64,000 nucleotides of DNA from Nitricoxidireducens sp046726235 (GTDB lineage: Bacteria > Pseudomonadota > Gammaproteobacteria > Burkholderiales > Rhodocyclaceae): contig JBKPAD010000006.1 in the NCBI GenBank assembly GCA_046726235.1, positions 1 through 64,000 on the forward strand. Direction: 5' to 3'. Under the pieces are notes generated by a model, which had not been told where the DNA came from, made no database searches, and saw nothing but the letters and a program-made list of their open reading frames with translations. A program made the position numbers and the translations under genes. Of the stretch, positions 34,739 to 43,836 are shown piece after piece (the stretch's first letter is position 1; the number at the start of each line of letters is the position of its first letter).

Positions 34739-37294
34739 CTAGACCATCGGCCAGCGCAGGTTGCCGCCGAGCTCCTTCTCCGGCCGGCCGATGAAGTAGC
34801 CCTGCGCCAGCTCGATGCCCATCTTCTGCAGCTCGGCCAGCACCGCCTCGTTCTCGACGTGCTCGGCGACGACCTTGATCTTGAGGTCGGCGGCGAGCTG
34901 GTGGATCGTCTGCACGAACGAGCGGTCCTTCTGGTTCTCGAGGATCTTGGCGACGAAATCGCCCTCGATCTTGAGGAAGTCGACCGGGAAGCGCCGCAGG
35001 TACTGGAAGGACGAGAAGCCCGCGCCGAAATCGTCGATCGCCAGCTTGAAGCCGTGGAGATTCAGCTCGCCGACGAGCTGCTCGAGCACGATGATGTTCT
35101 TCACCGTGTCGCGCTCGGTGATCTCGAACACGATCTGGCCGGGCTCGATGCCGTATTCGGCGACCAGGCGCTTCAGCGTCGTCACGAAGTCCGACAGCGC
35201 CAGCGCGCGCGGCGACAGGTTGACGAACAGGTGGCCGGTGAACTTGGTCTCCGCCAGCGCCCGCAGCGCCTTCTCGAGGATCATGGTGTCGAGGCGATGG
35301 ATGACGCCGGCCTTCTCGGCGAACTCGATGAAGCGGCCCGCCTCCATGTGCTTGCCCTCGAGCGCCAGGCGCGACAGCACCTCGAAGCCGATGACCGTGT
35401 TCGTCTGCAGGTCCATGATCGGCTGGAAGAAGGGCACGATGCGGCCCTCGTTCACCGCCTTGACGACCTCGATGGTGGTCTCCGTCATGTCGCGGAAAAC
35501 CTCGGCGACTTCCTGGTCGTTGGGAATGCCGACCTGATGCTTGCCGGACTCCTTGGCCTTGTACATCATGTTGTCGGCGAACAGGAACAGGTCCTTGGCG
35601 TTTTCGGCATGCGTCGGATACATGGCGAGGCCGATCGAGACGCCGCCGGAGATCCTGCCGCTCGGCACCTCGATCTCGACCGCGCTGGCGACGTCGAGCA
35701 CGCGCTGCGCGACGACCCCGGCTTCCTCCTGGTTGACGTCCGGCAGCAGCAGCACGAACTCGTCGCCGCCGTAGCGCGCGAAGATGTCGCCGGGCCGCAG
35801 CACCTGCTTGACGGCGTGCGAGAAGGCCTGCAGGTAGCGGTCGCCGACGGCGTGGCCGTGCGCGTCGTTGACCAGCTTGAAGTTGTCGAGGTCGATCACC
35901 AGCAGGGCGAACTTGTAGTTGTGGCGCGTCGAGCGCGCCACCTCGTACTCGAACAGCTCCCAGAACACGCGGCGGTTGTAGAGGTCGGTGAGCGGGTCGC
36001 GCGTCGCGTAGTACTCCATGTCGCGGGTGTACTTGTGGATCGCCTTCACCGAGCCGACCACGTTGAGCATGGTCGACAGGATGCTGTCCATCACGAGGCG
36101 CAGGGTGTCGTCATCGACCGCGCAGGCATTCACGCCGATGCCGACGATGCCGCCGATCTTGGGCCGCTCGACCATCAGCGTCTTGGTATGCAGCGCCACT
36201 TCCTCGGCGTCCAGCACCAGCTCCTCGCCCGACTGCGGCGCATGGTGGTGCAGCGTCAGCTGCGAGAGGCCGCTGAAGCGCGGGTCGTCGTGCACCACGC
36301 GGCGCGCGTGCGCCTCGACCATGGCGCGCGTCTCCGGCGAGGGCGGACGCGCCCAGAACACCTCGAGGTCGAAGACTTCGTCGCCGACCTCGAACAGCGA
36401 GAACAGCACGTGCGTCGGCATCACGCTGTTGATCTCGCGCAGCAGGCGGCCGATGTACTCGCCCCAGTCGCGCACCACCTCGGAGGTGATGACGAATTTC
36501 TCCAGCAGGCCGATCTCGAAGGTCAGGACGTGCTTGTCGACGGCGATGGTGCGCAGCTTCTCGACCAGCTCGTGGAGGTGGCCGAACAGTTCGTTGAACT
36601 CCGTGAAGCCGGCGTCCATGCGGTTGAACTCGAGCTGGCGCAGGTCCGCGACCGCGTTGACCTTCGACACCGCCGTGTCGATGTCGCCGATCGCCCCTTC
36701 GAGGCGCCGGCTGACGCGCAGCACCGCGAAGGCGGCGATGCCCATCAGCAGCGGGCTGAGACCGGCGAGCCAGAGCAGGAACTCGCGGCGCGCCTTCTCG
36801 ACCAGCGGCGCGAAATCCTGCTTGACCTCGATGACGCCGAGCACGTCGCCATCCTTGGCGGCGTCGTGGCAGCGCAGACAGCGCTCGCCGGCCACCAGCG
36901 GCATCAGGTAGCGCACGCCGCCGTCGGGCGTCTCGACGGTCGCCTTGCCGCCGCTCATCGCCGACTTCAGCGCCTCGTCGAGCGGCGGCTGCTCGATGTC
37001 GCCGTAGTCGGTGACGACGATCGGTCCGCGATAGATCTGCAACTGGGTCGGCGTGTCCTTCGCCGCGGCGTCGTGGATGGCCGTGATGAACTTCTCGGCC
37101 TGCTTGCGCCGCCATCCCGTGCTCATCACCTGGTACATGCCGGTGAAGGTGACCTGCGCCAGCGTCGCCGACGACTCGCGCGCGTTCTCGCGCACCGTGT
37201 GCTCGAGGATGCGCCCGATGACGAAGTAGCTCGCGCCGAAGAAGCCCACGGCCACCGCCGCGGATGCCGCCAGGATGAAGCTGCGTATGCGCAT
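34739..37294 (-). CDS. Membrane GGDEF-EAL protein with heme-c-type (DUF3365-like) sensor
   Basis: An 851-residue c-di-GMP enzyme. A membrane helix (about 5-28) and a periplasmic sensor with CxxCH (GERCLRCHDAAKDGDVLGVIEV) resemble Tll0287/DUF3365 heme-binding domains; a second helix is near 170-190. A PAS/GAF-like middle region follows, then GGDEF with intact ARYGGDEFV and the RPGD I-site, and EAL with EVL in place of EAL (GFEVLSRL), FVNLSPRA and AIDDFGAGFSS. The start at 37294 is chosen because it begins the signal anchor. It may sense redox or gas through heme; this needs spectroscopy. Confidence 0.9.
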   Translation of the reverse strand: MRIRSFILAASAAVAVGFFGASYFVIGRILEHTVRENARESSATLAQVTFTGMYQVMSTGWRRKQAEKFITAIHDAAAKDTPTQLQIYRGPIVVTDYGDIEQPPLDEALKSAMSGGKATVETPDGGVRYLMPLVAGERCLRCHDAAKDGDVLGVIEVKQDFAPLVEKARREFLLWLAGLSPLLMGIAAFAVLRVSRRLEGAIGDIDTAVSKVNAVADLRQLEFNRMDAGFTEFNELFGHLHELVEKLRTIAVDKHVLTFEIGLLEKFVITSEVVRDWGEYIGRLLREINSVMPTHVLFSLFEVGDEVFDLEVFWARPPSPETRAMVEAHARRVVHDDPRFSGLSQLTLHHHAPQSGEELVLDAEEVALHTKTLMVERPKIGGIVGIGVNACAVDDDTLRLVMDSILSTMLNVVGSVKAIHKYTRDMEYYATRDPLTDLYNRRVFWELFEYEVARSTRHNYKFALLVIDLDNFKLVNDAHGHAVGDRYLQAFSHAVKQVLRPGDIFARYGGDEFVLLLPDVNQEEAGVVAQRVLDVASAVEIEVPSGRISGGVSIGLAMYPTHAENAKDLFLFADNMMYKAKESGKHQVGIPNDQEVAEVFRDMTETTIEVVKAVNEGRIVPFFQPIMDLQTNTVIGFEVLSRLALEGKHMEAGRFIEFAEKAGVIHRLDTMILEKALRALAETKFTGHLFVNLSPRALALSDFVTTLKRLVAEYGIEPGQIVFEITERDTVKNIIVLEQLVGELNLHGFKLAIDDFGAGFSSFQYLRRFPVDFLKIEGDFVAKILENQKDRSFVQTIHQLAADLKIKVVAEHVENEAVLAELQKMGIELAQGYFIGRPEKELGGNLRWPMV

Positions 37295-37387
37295 CAGAAA
37301 GACCCGACCGGAATGCCGATGGAACGGGCATTGTAACCGCCCTTCCAGCATGGGTTTCCTTGACCGCCGACAAGCGGCGGACGGCGG

Positions 37388-38845
37388 TTACAGGGGGGCC
37401 GAGTGCCTTATATGAACGGCATCGACGCCCTGCGCGCGCAGCCCGGCGACGGCCGCGGCGAGATACTCCGCCGGCCCCGCGAGGTAAATGTCGTGCTCGC
37501 GCAGGTCGGCCAGCGCGGCCGCCTCGTCAAGGAACGCGGCGGCGGCCTCCTCGGCATCGCCCGCCTCGCGTGCCGAGTAGCGGAAGTTGTCGAGCGCGTC
37601 GGCCCAGGCGCGGCAGTGGTTGGCCGCGTAATGGCCGTTGGGTCGCGTCGCCGTCCACACCAGCGCGATCGACGGCGCCGCGTCGACGGACAGCGCATGC
37701 TCGACTAGGCTGGCGACCGGTGCGAAGCCGAGGTCGCAGCAACCGAACAGGAGCGGGCGGACCGAGTCGCGCGCCAGCACGAAATGGCCGAAGGGGCCGC
37801 GCACGTTGATCGAATCGCCCTCGCGTACCGCGCCGGCGAACATGCGCTGGGCGAACTCGTCGTCGTCGCGCTGCGCGATGTGGAACAGCAGGTTGCGGTC
37901 GTCGCAGGGGCAGGAGGCGACCGGATAGTCGCCGCCGAAATCCGCGGTGCCTCCGGCGACGCCGAGCGTGACGCTCTGCCCGGCGAAGAAGCGCAGGCGC
38001 TGGCTGCGCGGCGTCTGCAAATGCAGCAGCAGGGTATGCCCGTCGAGCGGCGCCACGCGCTTCACCCGCGCGACGATCTGCTGGTCGGGAAGGTCGGCGG
38101 GAGAATTCGCCTCGAGCGCCTCGATGACGACGTCGCTCACCGCGGTGTGGCAGCAGAGCAGCGTGTAGTTCTGCGCCTTCTCGGCCGCCGACAGCGGATA
38201 GTCGTAGTGCTCGACCTGGCGCACCTGGCCGGAGACGACGCGCGCCTTGCAGAGCCCGCAGTTGCCGTTGCCGCAGCCGTATGACGGCGCCAGACCGGCC
38301 TTCAGCGCCGACTTGAGGATGGGTTCGCTGCCCTCGACGAGGAACTCGCGCCCCGAGGGCCTGAGCGTGACGCGCGCCGACATGATGCCGAGCATAGCAT
38401 CGAGCACTTCGAGCGCATCGCGCTCCGGCGCGCTGCCGAGCACCGCGGCGAGGCCGTCGTCGACGAAGCGCCGCAGTTCGGCCGCGGACGGCGCCCCGTC
38501 GAGGCGCTCGCGCAGGTCCACGACGAGCCGGTGGTAGCGCGACAGGTGGCGGCGCAGGTCGGCCAGTTCGCTGCTCTGCTCGACGAGCCGCTGGGCCAGG
38601 ATCTCCTGCGAGGGCAGCATGCGCTCGCGCACGCGGCGGCCGAAAGCCTGCTCCTTGATGCGGGTGATGCGCTCGAAGGCGCCCGATTCCTCGAGGTCGA
38701 GGTCCGGATAGAGCTTGAGCAGCGCCTCGGTCGACACCATGCCGTCCTGCGCCGGCAACTCGCCGTCGCCGATGCGCTTCTGCAGCACGCCGCGCGGCAC
38801 GCCGATCAGGTGCGCCGCGCGCGAAAGGGTCAGCAACTGGCTCAT
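37388..38845 (-). CDS. HTH-2Fe-2S ferredoxin-flavin reductase fusion
   Basis: A 485-residue three-part protein. The N terminus (MSQLLTLSRAAHLIGVPRGVLQKRIGDGEL) is a MerR-like helix-turn-helix, followed by a helical stretch. Residues about 150-245 form a plant-type ferredoxin (YGCGNGNCGLCKARV, later LLCCH). The C-terminal part is a ferredoxin-NADP reductase (FAGQSVTLGV, GPFGHFVL, DIYLAGPAEYL). It might couple an electron-transfer or redox-sensing reductase to DNA binding. GAGG stands six bases before the ATG at 38845. It is divergent from a two-component pair. Confidence 0.82.
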   Translation of the reverse strand: MSQLLTLSRAAHLIGVPRGVLQKRIGDGELPAQDGMVSTEALLKLYPDLDLEESGAFERITRIKEQAFGRRVRERMLPSQEILAQRLVEQSSELADLRRHLSRYHRLVVDLRERLDGAPSAAELRRFVDDGLAAVLGSAPERDALEVLDAMLGIMSARVTLRPSGREFLVEGSEPILKSALKAGLAPSYGCGNGNCGLCKARVVSGQVRQVEHYDYPLSAAEKAQNYTLLCCHTAVSDVVIEALEANSPADLPDQQIVARVKRVAPLDGHTLLLHLQTPRSQRLRFFAGQSVTLGVAGGTADFGGDYPVASCPCDDRNLLFHIAQRDDDEFAQRMFAGAVREGDSINVRGPFGHFVLARDSVRPLLFGCCDLGFAPVASLVEHALSVDAAPSIALVWTATRPNGHYAANHCRAWADALDNFRYSAREAGDAEEAAAAFLDEAAALADLREHDIYLAGPAEYLAAAVAGLRAQGVDAVHIRHSAPL

Positions 38846-38898
38846 GGATTCCTCATGACGCCGCCAGCATAGCGCAAAGGCGGCGGCGGTTTTTGTCG

Positions 38899-38912
38899 CA
38901 TAATCCGCGCGA
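38899..38912 (+). promoter_or_regulatory. -10-like box directly before the response-regulator start
   Basis: CATAAT (38899-38904) is followed by seven bases and the ATG at 38912, so the transcript would be leaderless. No Shine-Dalgarno is visible and the -35 is weak. Confidence 0.45.
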
Positions 38913-39613
38913 TGGATGCGCCTCTCAGAGTCCTCGTCATCGAGGACAACCCCGATCTCGCCGCCAACCTCGTCGACTACCTCGAAGCGCACCGGCATCT
39001 CGCCGACGCGGCCGGCGACGGCATCGGCGGCCTCAATCTGGCCCAGGCCAACGACTACGACGTCATCGTTCTCGACCTCATGCTGCCGGGCCTCGACGGC
39101 ATCTCGCTGTGCCGCCGCCTGCGCGAGGAAGACGGCGGGCGCCAGACGCCGATCCTGATGCTGACGGCGCTCGACACCATCGAGGACAAGATCGCTGGTC
39201 TCGAAGCCGGCGCCGACGATTACGTCGTCAAGCCCTTCGTGCTGCGCGAAGTCGAGGCGCGCCTCAAGGCCCTGGCGCGCCGCGCCCAGGGCGCCGCCGC
39301 GCGCCAGCGGCTGCAGATCGGCGACCTTGCCTTCGACACCTCGACCTACGAGGTCAGGCGCGGCGAGCAGCCGATCGTGCTGCCGCCGATTCCCCTGCGC
39401 CTGCTCGAGGCGCTGATGCGCGCCAGCCCGCGCGTGCTCGCGCGCGAGGAACTCGAACGCGCCGTCTGGGGCGACGCGCCGCCCGACAGCGACGCGCTGC
39501 GCGCCCACCTGCACATCCTGCGCAGCGCCATCGACCGCGGCTTCGAGCGCCCGCTGCTGCGCACGCTGCGCGGCCTCGGCTGGCAGATCGTCGCCGATGC
39601 TCCGGCACCGTAG
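38912..39613 (+). CDS. OmpR/PhoB-type response regulator
   Basis: A 233-residue transcription factor. The receiver has the acidic pair in VIEDN, the phosphoacceptor in VLDLMLPG, the Thr of MLTAL and Lys of VVKPF. The C-terminal winged-helix is typical (IPLRLLEALMRASPRVLAREELERAVWG... LHILRSAID). It overlaps the sensor-kinase gene by 17 bases. Target genes unknown; the divergent HTH-ferredoxin gene 66 bases away is an obvious candidate. Confidence 0.94.
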   Translation: MDAPLRVLVIEDNPDLAANLVDYLEAHRHLADAAGDGIGGLNLAQANDYDVIVLDLMLPGLDGISLCRRLREEDGGRQTPILMLTALDTIEDKIAGLEAGADDYVVKPFVLREVEARLKALARRAQGAAARQRLQIGDLAFDTSTYEVRRGEQPIVLPPIPLRLLEALMRASPRVLAREELERAVWGDAPPDSDALRAHLHILRSAIDRGFERPLLRTLRGLGWQIVADAPAP

Positions 39614-40724
39614 CCTCCGCTTCAGGGTCGCCGCGGCCTTCGCCGCGCTCGGCACCGTCATCAGCCTGGTATTCGCCGTCGGCATCTGGATCGCCGCGCA
39701 CGACGTCTCGCAACGCCTGATCGACGAGACGCTGACCGCCGAACTCGCCGACTACATGGCGCGGCGCGCGCGCAACCCGCATTCGCTGCCGCCCGACAGC
39801 GCGAGCCTGCGCGGCTACGTGGCGGCTGGCGACGAGGCGGCCGCGGTGCCGCCGGCGCTGCGCCGGCTGGTGCCGGGGCGCCACGAGGTTCCGATCGACG
39901 GCGTGCCGTGGCGCGTCGTCGTCGCCGACACGGCGAGCGGCGACCGCCTCTACGTGCTGTTCAGCGAGGAACGCCAGCGCCGGCGCGAGCAACGCTTCCT
40001 CGGCTGGCTGGTCGGCGGCACGCTGCTGATGACCCTGCTCGCGGCGGGCGGCGGCTACTGGCTCGCGGGCCGCGTCACCGCGCCGGTGCTCGAGCGCGAG
40101 CGCGCCTTCGCCGCCGACGCCAGCCACGAACTGCGCACGCCGCTGGCCGTCATCCGCGGCGCCGCCGAGGTGCTGGCCGACGACCCGGCGCTCGACGACC
40201 GCCAGCAGCAGCGGGTCGCGCGGATCGAACGCGCCGCCACCGAGATGTCGGAACTGACGACCGCCCTGCTGCTGCTGGCGCGCGAACTGGAGGCGCCGGT
40301 CGACGAGCCCTGCGACTGCGCGAAGGCGGTGCGTGCCAGCATCGAGCGCCACGGCGCGCTGGCCGGCCAGCGGCATCACCGCCTCGTGCTGATGGCCGAC
40401 GCGACGCCGACGCTCGACGTCGCTTCCGCCTACTTCTCGATCGTCGTCGACAACCTGGTGCGCAATGCCCTCTGCCATGCCGGCGAGGGCGACGTGAGCG
40501 TGCACCTGCAGGCCGACCGCCTCGTCGTCAGCGACGCGGGCAGCGGCATTGCGCCCGCGGAACTCGGGCGCGTCTTCGAGCGCCACTATCGCGGCGCCGG
40601 CAGTGCCGGCGCCGGCATCGGCCTCTCGCTGGTCAAGCGCATCTGCGATCGCCAGGGCTGGCGCATCGAGCTCGCCGCCGGCCCGGCCGGCGGCACCAGG
40701 GCGACGCTGGTTTTCCGCGGCTGA
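39597..40724 (+). CDS. Sensor histidine kinase
   Basis: A 375-residue membrane kinase partnered with the preceding regulator. Helices near 11-32 and 140-162 bracket a periplasmic domain of about 105 residues. The H-box is ASHELRTPLAVI, the N-box is VVDNLVRNALCHA, and G-boxes are VSDAGSGI and GAGIGLSLV. No HAMP domain is evident between the second helix and the H-box, which is shorter than usual. Stimulus unknown. Confidence 0.93.
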   Translation: MLRHRSLRFRVAAAFAALGTVISLVFAVGIWIAAHDVSQRLIDETLTAELADYMARRARNPHSLPPDSASLRGYVAAGDEAAAVPPALRRLVPGRHEVPIDGVPWRVVVADTASGDRLYVLFSEERQRRREQRFLGWLVGGTLLMTLLAAGGGYWLAGRVTAPVLERERAFAADASHELRTPLAVIRGAAEVLADDPALDDRQQQRVARIERAATEMSELTTALLLLARELEAPVDEPCDCAKAVRASIERHGALAGQRHHRLVLMADATPTLDVASAYFSIVVDNLVRNALCHAGEGDVSVHLQADRLVVSDAGSGIAPAELGRVFERHYRGAGSAGAGIGLSLVKRICDRQGWRIELAAGPAGGTRATLVFRG

Positions 40725-40879
40725 CGGCAGCCTTCACGACCGCTTCACGCGCGCCCCGCTAAGCTCGCACGCGCCCTTCCCGGCCGGCGTCAGCGCGTGG
40801 CCATGAACATTCGAGTCTGCTAATATTGAACGCCTCCAATCCCACAGTTCCCGTGGCCGGTTCGACACCGGCCGATGAC

Positions 40880-43432
40880 ATGAGACGACCCGGCGGACTG
40901 CTCGTCAGGCTGTTCCCCTTCCTGCGCTGGTGGCCGCGCGTCAACCGGCAGACGGCGCGCGACGACGCGCTCGCGGGTTTCACCGGCGCCCTGATCGTCC
41001 TGCCGCAGGGCGTGGCGTTCGCTACCATCGCCGGCCTGCCGCCGCAATACGGCCTCTATGCGGCCATGATGCCCGCCGTCGTGGGGGCACTCTGGGGATC
41101 CAGCTGGCACCTGGTGTCCGGCCCGACCACAGCGATCTCGATCGCCGTCTTCGCGGCGCTCTCGCACCAGGCGGAACCCGGTTCGGCGCAGTACATCAGC
41201 CTGGTGCTGACGCTGACCTTCCTCGTCGGCGTATTCCAGCTGGCGCTGGGCCTCGCGCGCATGGGCGCGCTGGTGAACTTCATCTCCCACACCGTGGTGA
41301 TCGGCTTCACCGCGGGCGCCGCGGTGCTGATCGCCGCCAGCCAGGTGCGCAACTTCTTCGGCATCACGATCCCGCGCGGCACGCCGTTCTACGAGATCGT
41401 GCACCAGCTCTGGGTGCAGGTCGGCGACATCAACCCGTTCGTCCTCACCGTCAGCCTGGTCACGCTGGCGACCGGGATAGCAACCAAGCGCTACCTCAAG
41501 AAGGTGCCCTACATGATCGCGGCGATGATCGTCGGCAGCATCGTCGCCGAGATCCTCAACGTCGCCGTCGGACAGGACGCGACCGGCATCCGCACCGTCG
41601 GCGCGCTGCCCGCGACGCTGCCGCCGCTGTCGATGCCCGACTTCTCGCTCGACGCCCTGAAGAAGACGCTCGGCCCGGCGCTGGTCATCACCATGCTGGC
41701 GCTGACCGAGGCGGTGTCGATCGCGCGCGCCATCGCCGTGCGCTCCGAGCAGCGCATCGACGGCAACCAGGAATTCATCGGCCAGGGCCTCTCGAACATC
41801 GCCGGCGCCTTTTTCTCGGGCTACGCCTCCTCGGGCTCGTTCAACCGCAGCGGCGTCAACTACGAGGCCGGCGCCAAGACGCCGCTGGCCTCGATCATCG
41901 CCTCCGGCGCGCTGGTGTTGGTGCTGCTGCTGGTGGCGCCGCTCGCCGCCTACCTGCCCACCGCCGCGATGGCCGGCATCCTGTTCCTCGTCGCCTGGGG
42001 CCTGATCGACTTCCACCACATGGAATCGATCTGGCGCACCAGCAAGGCCGAGTCGGCGATCCTCGCCGCGACGCTGGTCGGCACGCTGTTCAACCTCGAG
42101 GCCGGCATCTTCCTCGGCGTGCTGCTGTCGCTGCTGATGTTCCTCTATCGCACCTCGCGGCCCGAGATCATCCCGGTGGTGCCGGCGCCGGAGGAAGGCG
42201 CCTACCACTTCGTGCGCGCCCAGGGCCGGCCCGAATGCCCGCAGCTGCGCATCGTGCGCGTCAACGGCGCGCTCTACTTCGGCGCCGCCAGCTACGTGCA
42301 GGCGGCGCTGCAGCAGATCGACGAAGACAACCCGCAGCAGAAGTCGGTGCTGATCACGGCCGGCGGCCTCAACTACATCGACGTCGCCGGCGCCGAAGTG
42401 CTGGCGCAGGAAGCGCGACGGCGGCGGCGCCTCGGCGGCGGCCTCTACTTCTATCGCCTCAACAAGACGCTGCACGGCTTCCTCAAGAAGGGCGGCTACA
42501 CCAAGGACATCGGCGAGGGCGCGTTCTTTCCCGTCATGACCAACGTCGCCGGCTCGCTCTACTGGACGCTCGACCCCGAGATCTGCCGCAACTGCAAGAC
42601 GCGCATCTTCGCCGAGTGCCACGGCAGCCTGCTGCCCGACGGCTTCCGCCGCCAGCGCCTGCTGCTGGCGACCGACGGCAGCGAGTTCTCACGCGCGCCG
42701 ACGGAGATCGCCGTCGCGCTGGCGCGCAGCTTCGGCGTCACGCTCGACGTCGTCACCAGCGTGGACTCTGCGGCCGACGACGAGCAGGCGAAGGCGCGCC
42801 TGACGGTGGCGACGCGCGAAGCGCTGGTCGCGGGCGTCGATACCGAAGAGATCGTGCGTCACGGCAAGCCTGTCGCCGAGGTCGTCGCCGCCGCCCGCGA
42901 AGCCAGCAGCAACATCCTGGTGATCGGCCGCAGGCCGCCGAAGGATCTCAAGCAGCGCCTGGTCGGTGACGTCGCCGCGCACATCATCGCCAGCTCGACC
43001 TGCCATGTACTGGTGGCCGGCTGGCAGGCGCGCATGTGGCAGCGGCGCATCCTCGTCGCGGTCGACGGCTTCGACACCAGCGACGGCGTCGCCGATACCG
43101 CGGCCCAGATCGCGCGCGTCACGCGCACGCCGGTGACGCTGCTGTCCGCCGTCGCCGCCGAGAAGGACGTCGCGGCGGCGAGCGAGGATCTCGCCCACCG
43201 CGCCGGCGTGATGAAACTCGACGGCATCGACTGCGACAGCCGCGTCGTCAAGGCCGCGCCGGGCGCCGCCATCCTCGAAGCGGCGCGCGAACTCGACGCC
43301 GACCTCGTGGTCATGGGCGGCCGCTACGGCACGGGACTGCGGGGCACCGCCGACGAGGTGCTAGGCGGCCTCGGCTGCGCCGTGCTCGTGGTCAAGTCGG
43401 GCCAGGCCGGCGCTATCGCCGCCGCCGCGTAG
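40880..43432 (+). CDS. SulP anion transporter with STAS and two UspA domains
   Basis: About 850 residues. The SulP membrane domain fills the first 420 (VVLPQGVAFATIAGLPPQYGLYAAM, FSGYASSGSFNRSGVNYEAGAKTPL), then a STAS domain (RVNGALYFGAASYVQ) and, after a Cys pair (EICRNCKTRIFAECHG), two universal-stress domains (LLLATDGSEFSRAPTE; ILVAVDGFDTS). Substrate may be sulfate, bicarbonate or another anion. The start is uncertain: ATG at 40880 is used, but an in-frame TTG at 40826 near a TAATAT box is possible. No ribosome site is clear. Confidence 0.9.
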   Translation: MRRPGGLLVRLFPFLRWWPRVNRQTARDDALAGFTGALIVLPQGVAFATIAGLPPQYGLYAAMMPAVVGALWGSSWHLVSGPTTAISIAVFAALSHQAEPGSAQYISLVLTLTFLVGVFQLALGLARMGALVNFISHTVVIGFTAGAAVLIAASQVRNFFGITIPRGTPFYEIVHQLWVQVGDINPFVLTVSLVTLATGIATKRYLKKVPYMIAAMIVGSIVAEILNVAVGQDATGIRTVGALPATLPPLSMPDFSLDALKKTLGPALVITMLALTEAVSIARAIAVRSEQRIDGNQEFIGQGLSNIAGAFFSGYASSGSFNRSGVNYEAGAKTPLASIIASGALVLVLLLVAPLAAYLPTAAMAGILFLVAWGLIDFHHMESIWRTSKAESAILAATLVGTLFNLEAGIFLGVLLSLLMFLYRTSRPEIIPVVPAPEEGAYHFVRAQGRPECPQLRIVRVNGALYFGAASYVQAALQQIDEDNPQQKSVLITAGGLNYIDVAGAEVLAQEARRRRRLGGGLYFYRLNKTLHGFLKKGGYTKDIGEGAFFPVMTNVAGSLYWTLDPEICRNCKTRIFAECHGSLLPDGFRRQRLLLATDGSEFSRAPTEIAVALARSFGVTLDVVTSVDSAADDEQAKARLTVATREALVAGVDTEEIVRHGKPVAEVVAAAREASSNILVIGRRPPKDLKQRLVGDVAAHIIASSTCHVLVAGWQARMWQRRILVAVDGFDTSDGVADTAAQIARVTRTPVTLLSAVAAEKDVAAASEDLAHRAGVMKLDGIDCDSRVVKAAPGAAILEAARELDADLVVMGGRYGTGLRGTADEVLGGLGCAVLVVKSGQAGAIAAAA

Positions 43433-43452
43433 CGGCACTGCGTGGCATCGGC

Positions 43453-43465
43453 TAAGATCGGCCGA
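43453..43465 (+). promoter_or_regulatory. -10-like box directly before the yajD start
   Basis: TAAGAT (43453-43458), six bases, then the ATG at 43465. This fits a leaderless transcript. No ribosome site is present. Confidence 0.4.
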
Positions 43466-43833
43466 TGCCGAAATCGAACCAACCCGACCACGCCCGCCTC
43501 GACCGCGTCGTCGCCGAGGCGCGCCGCGCCGCGGAGCAACGCGAGCAGGGCTACCGCGAACGCGCGCTGAAGATCTACCCGTGGGTCTGCGGCCGCTGCG
43601 GCCGCACCTTCACCCAGGCCAACCTGCGCGAGCTGACGGTCCACCACCGCGACCACAACCACGACAACAATCCGCCCGACGGCAGCAACTGGGAGCTGCT
43701 GTGCCTCTATTGCCACGACAACGAGCACATGCGCGAACTCGAGGCGGCCACCGCGCGCGGCGGTGCGCCGGATGCGCCGGCGGCGGCGACGCATAATCCG
43801 TTCGCCGACCTCAAGTCGCTGCTGAAACGCTGA
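43465..43833 (+). CDS. yajD: YajD-family HNH nuclease
   Basis: A 122-residue HNH protein of the YajD family: CGRCGRTF, then LTVHHRDHNHDNNPPDGSNWELLCLYCHDNEH. The two CxxC pairs bind zinc and the HH/N residues form the active site. A physiological role is not established. It is convergent with the ChaN gene, 3 bases between stops. Confidence 0.9.
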   Translation: MPKSNQPDHARLDRVVAEARRAAEQREQGYRERALKIYPWVCGRCGRTFTQANLRELTVHHRDHNHDNNPPDGSNWELLCLYCHDNEHMRELEAATARGGAPDAPAAATHNPFADLKSLLKR

Positions 43834-43836
43834 CGG

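Noticed and set aside
34511..37336. 941-residue plus-strand frame opposite the GGDEF-EAL gene
   Set aside because: No recognisable domain, and it runs through the antisense of an intact enzyme.
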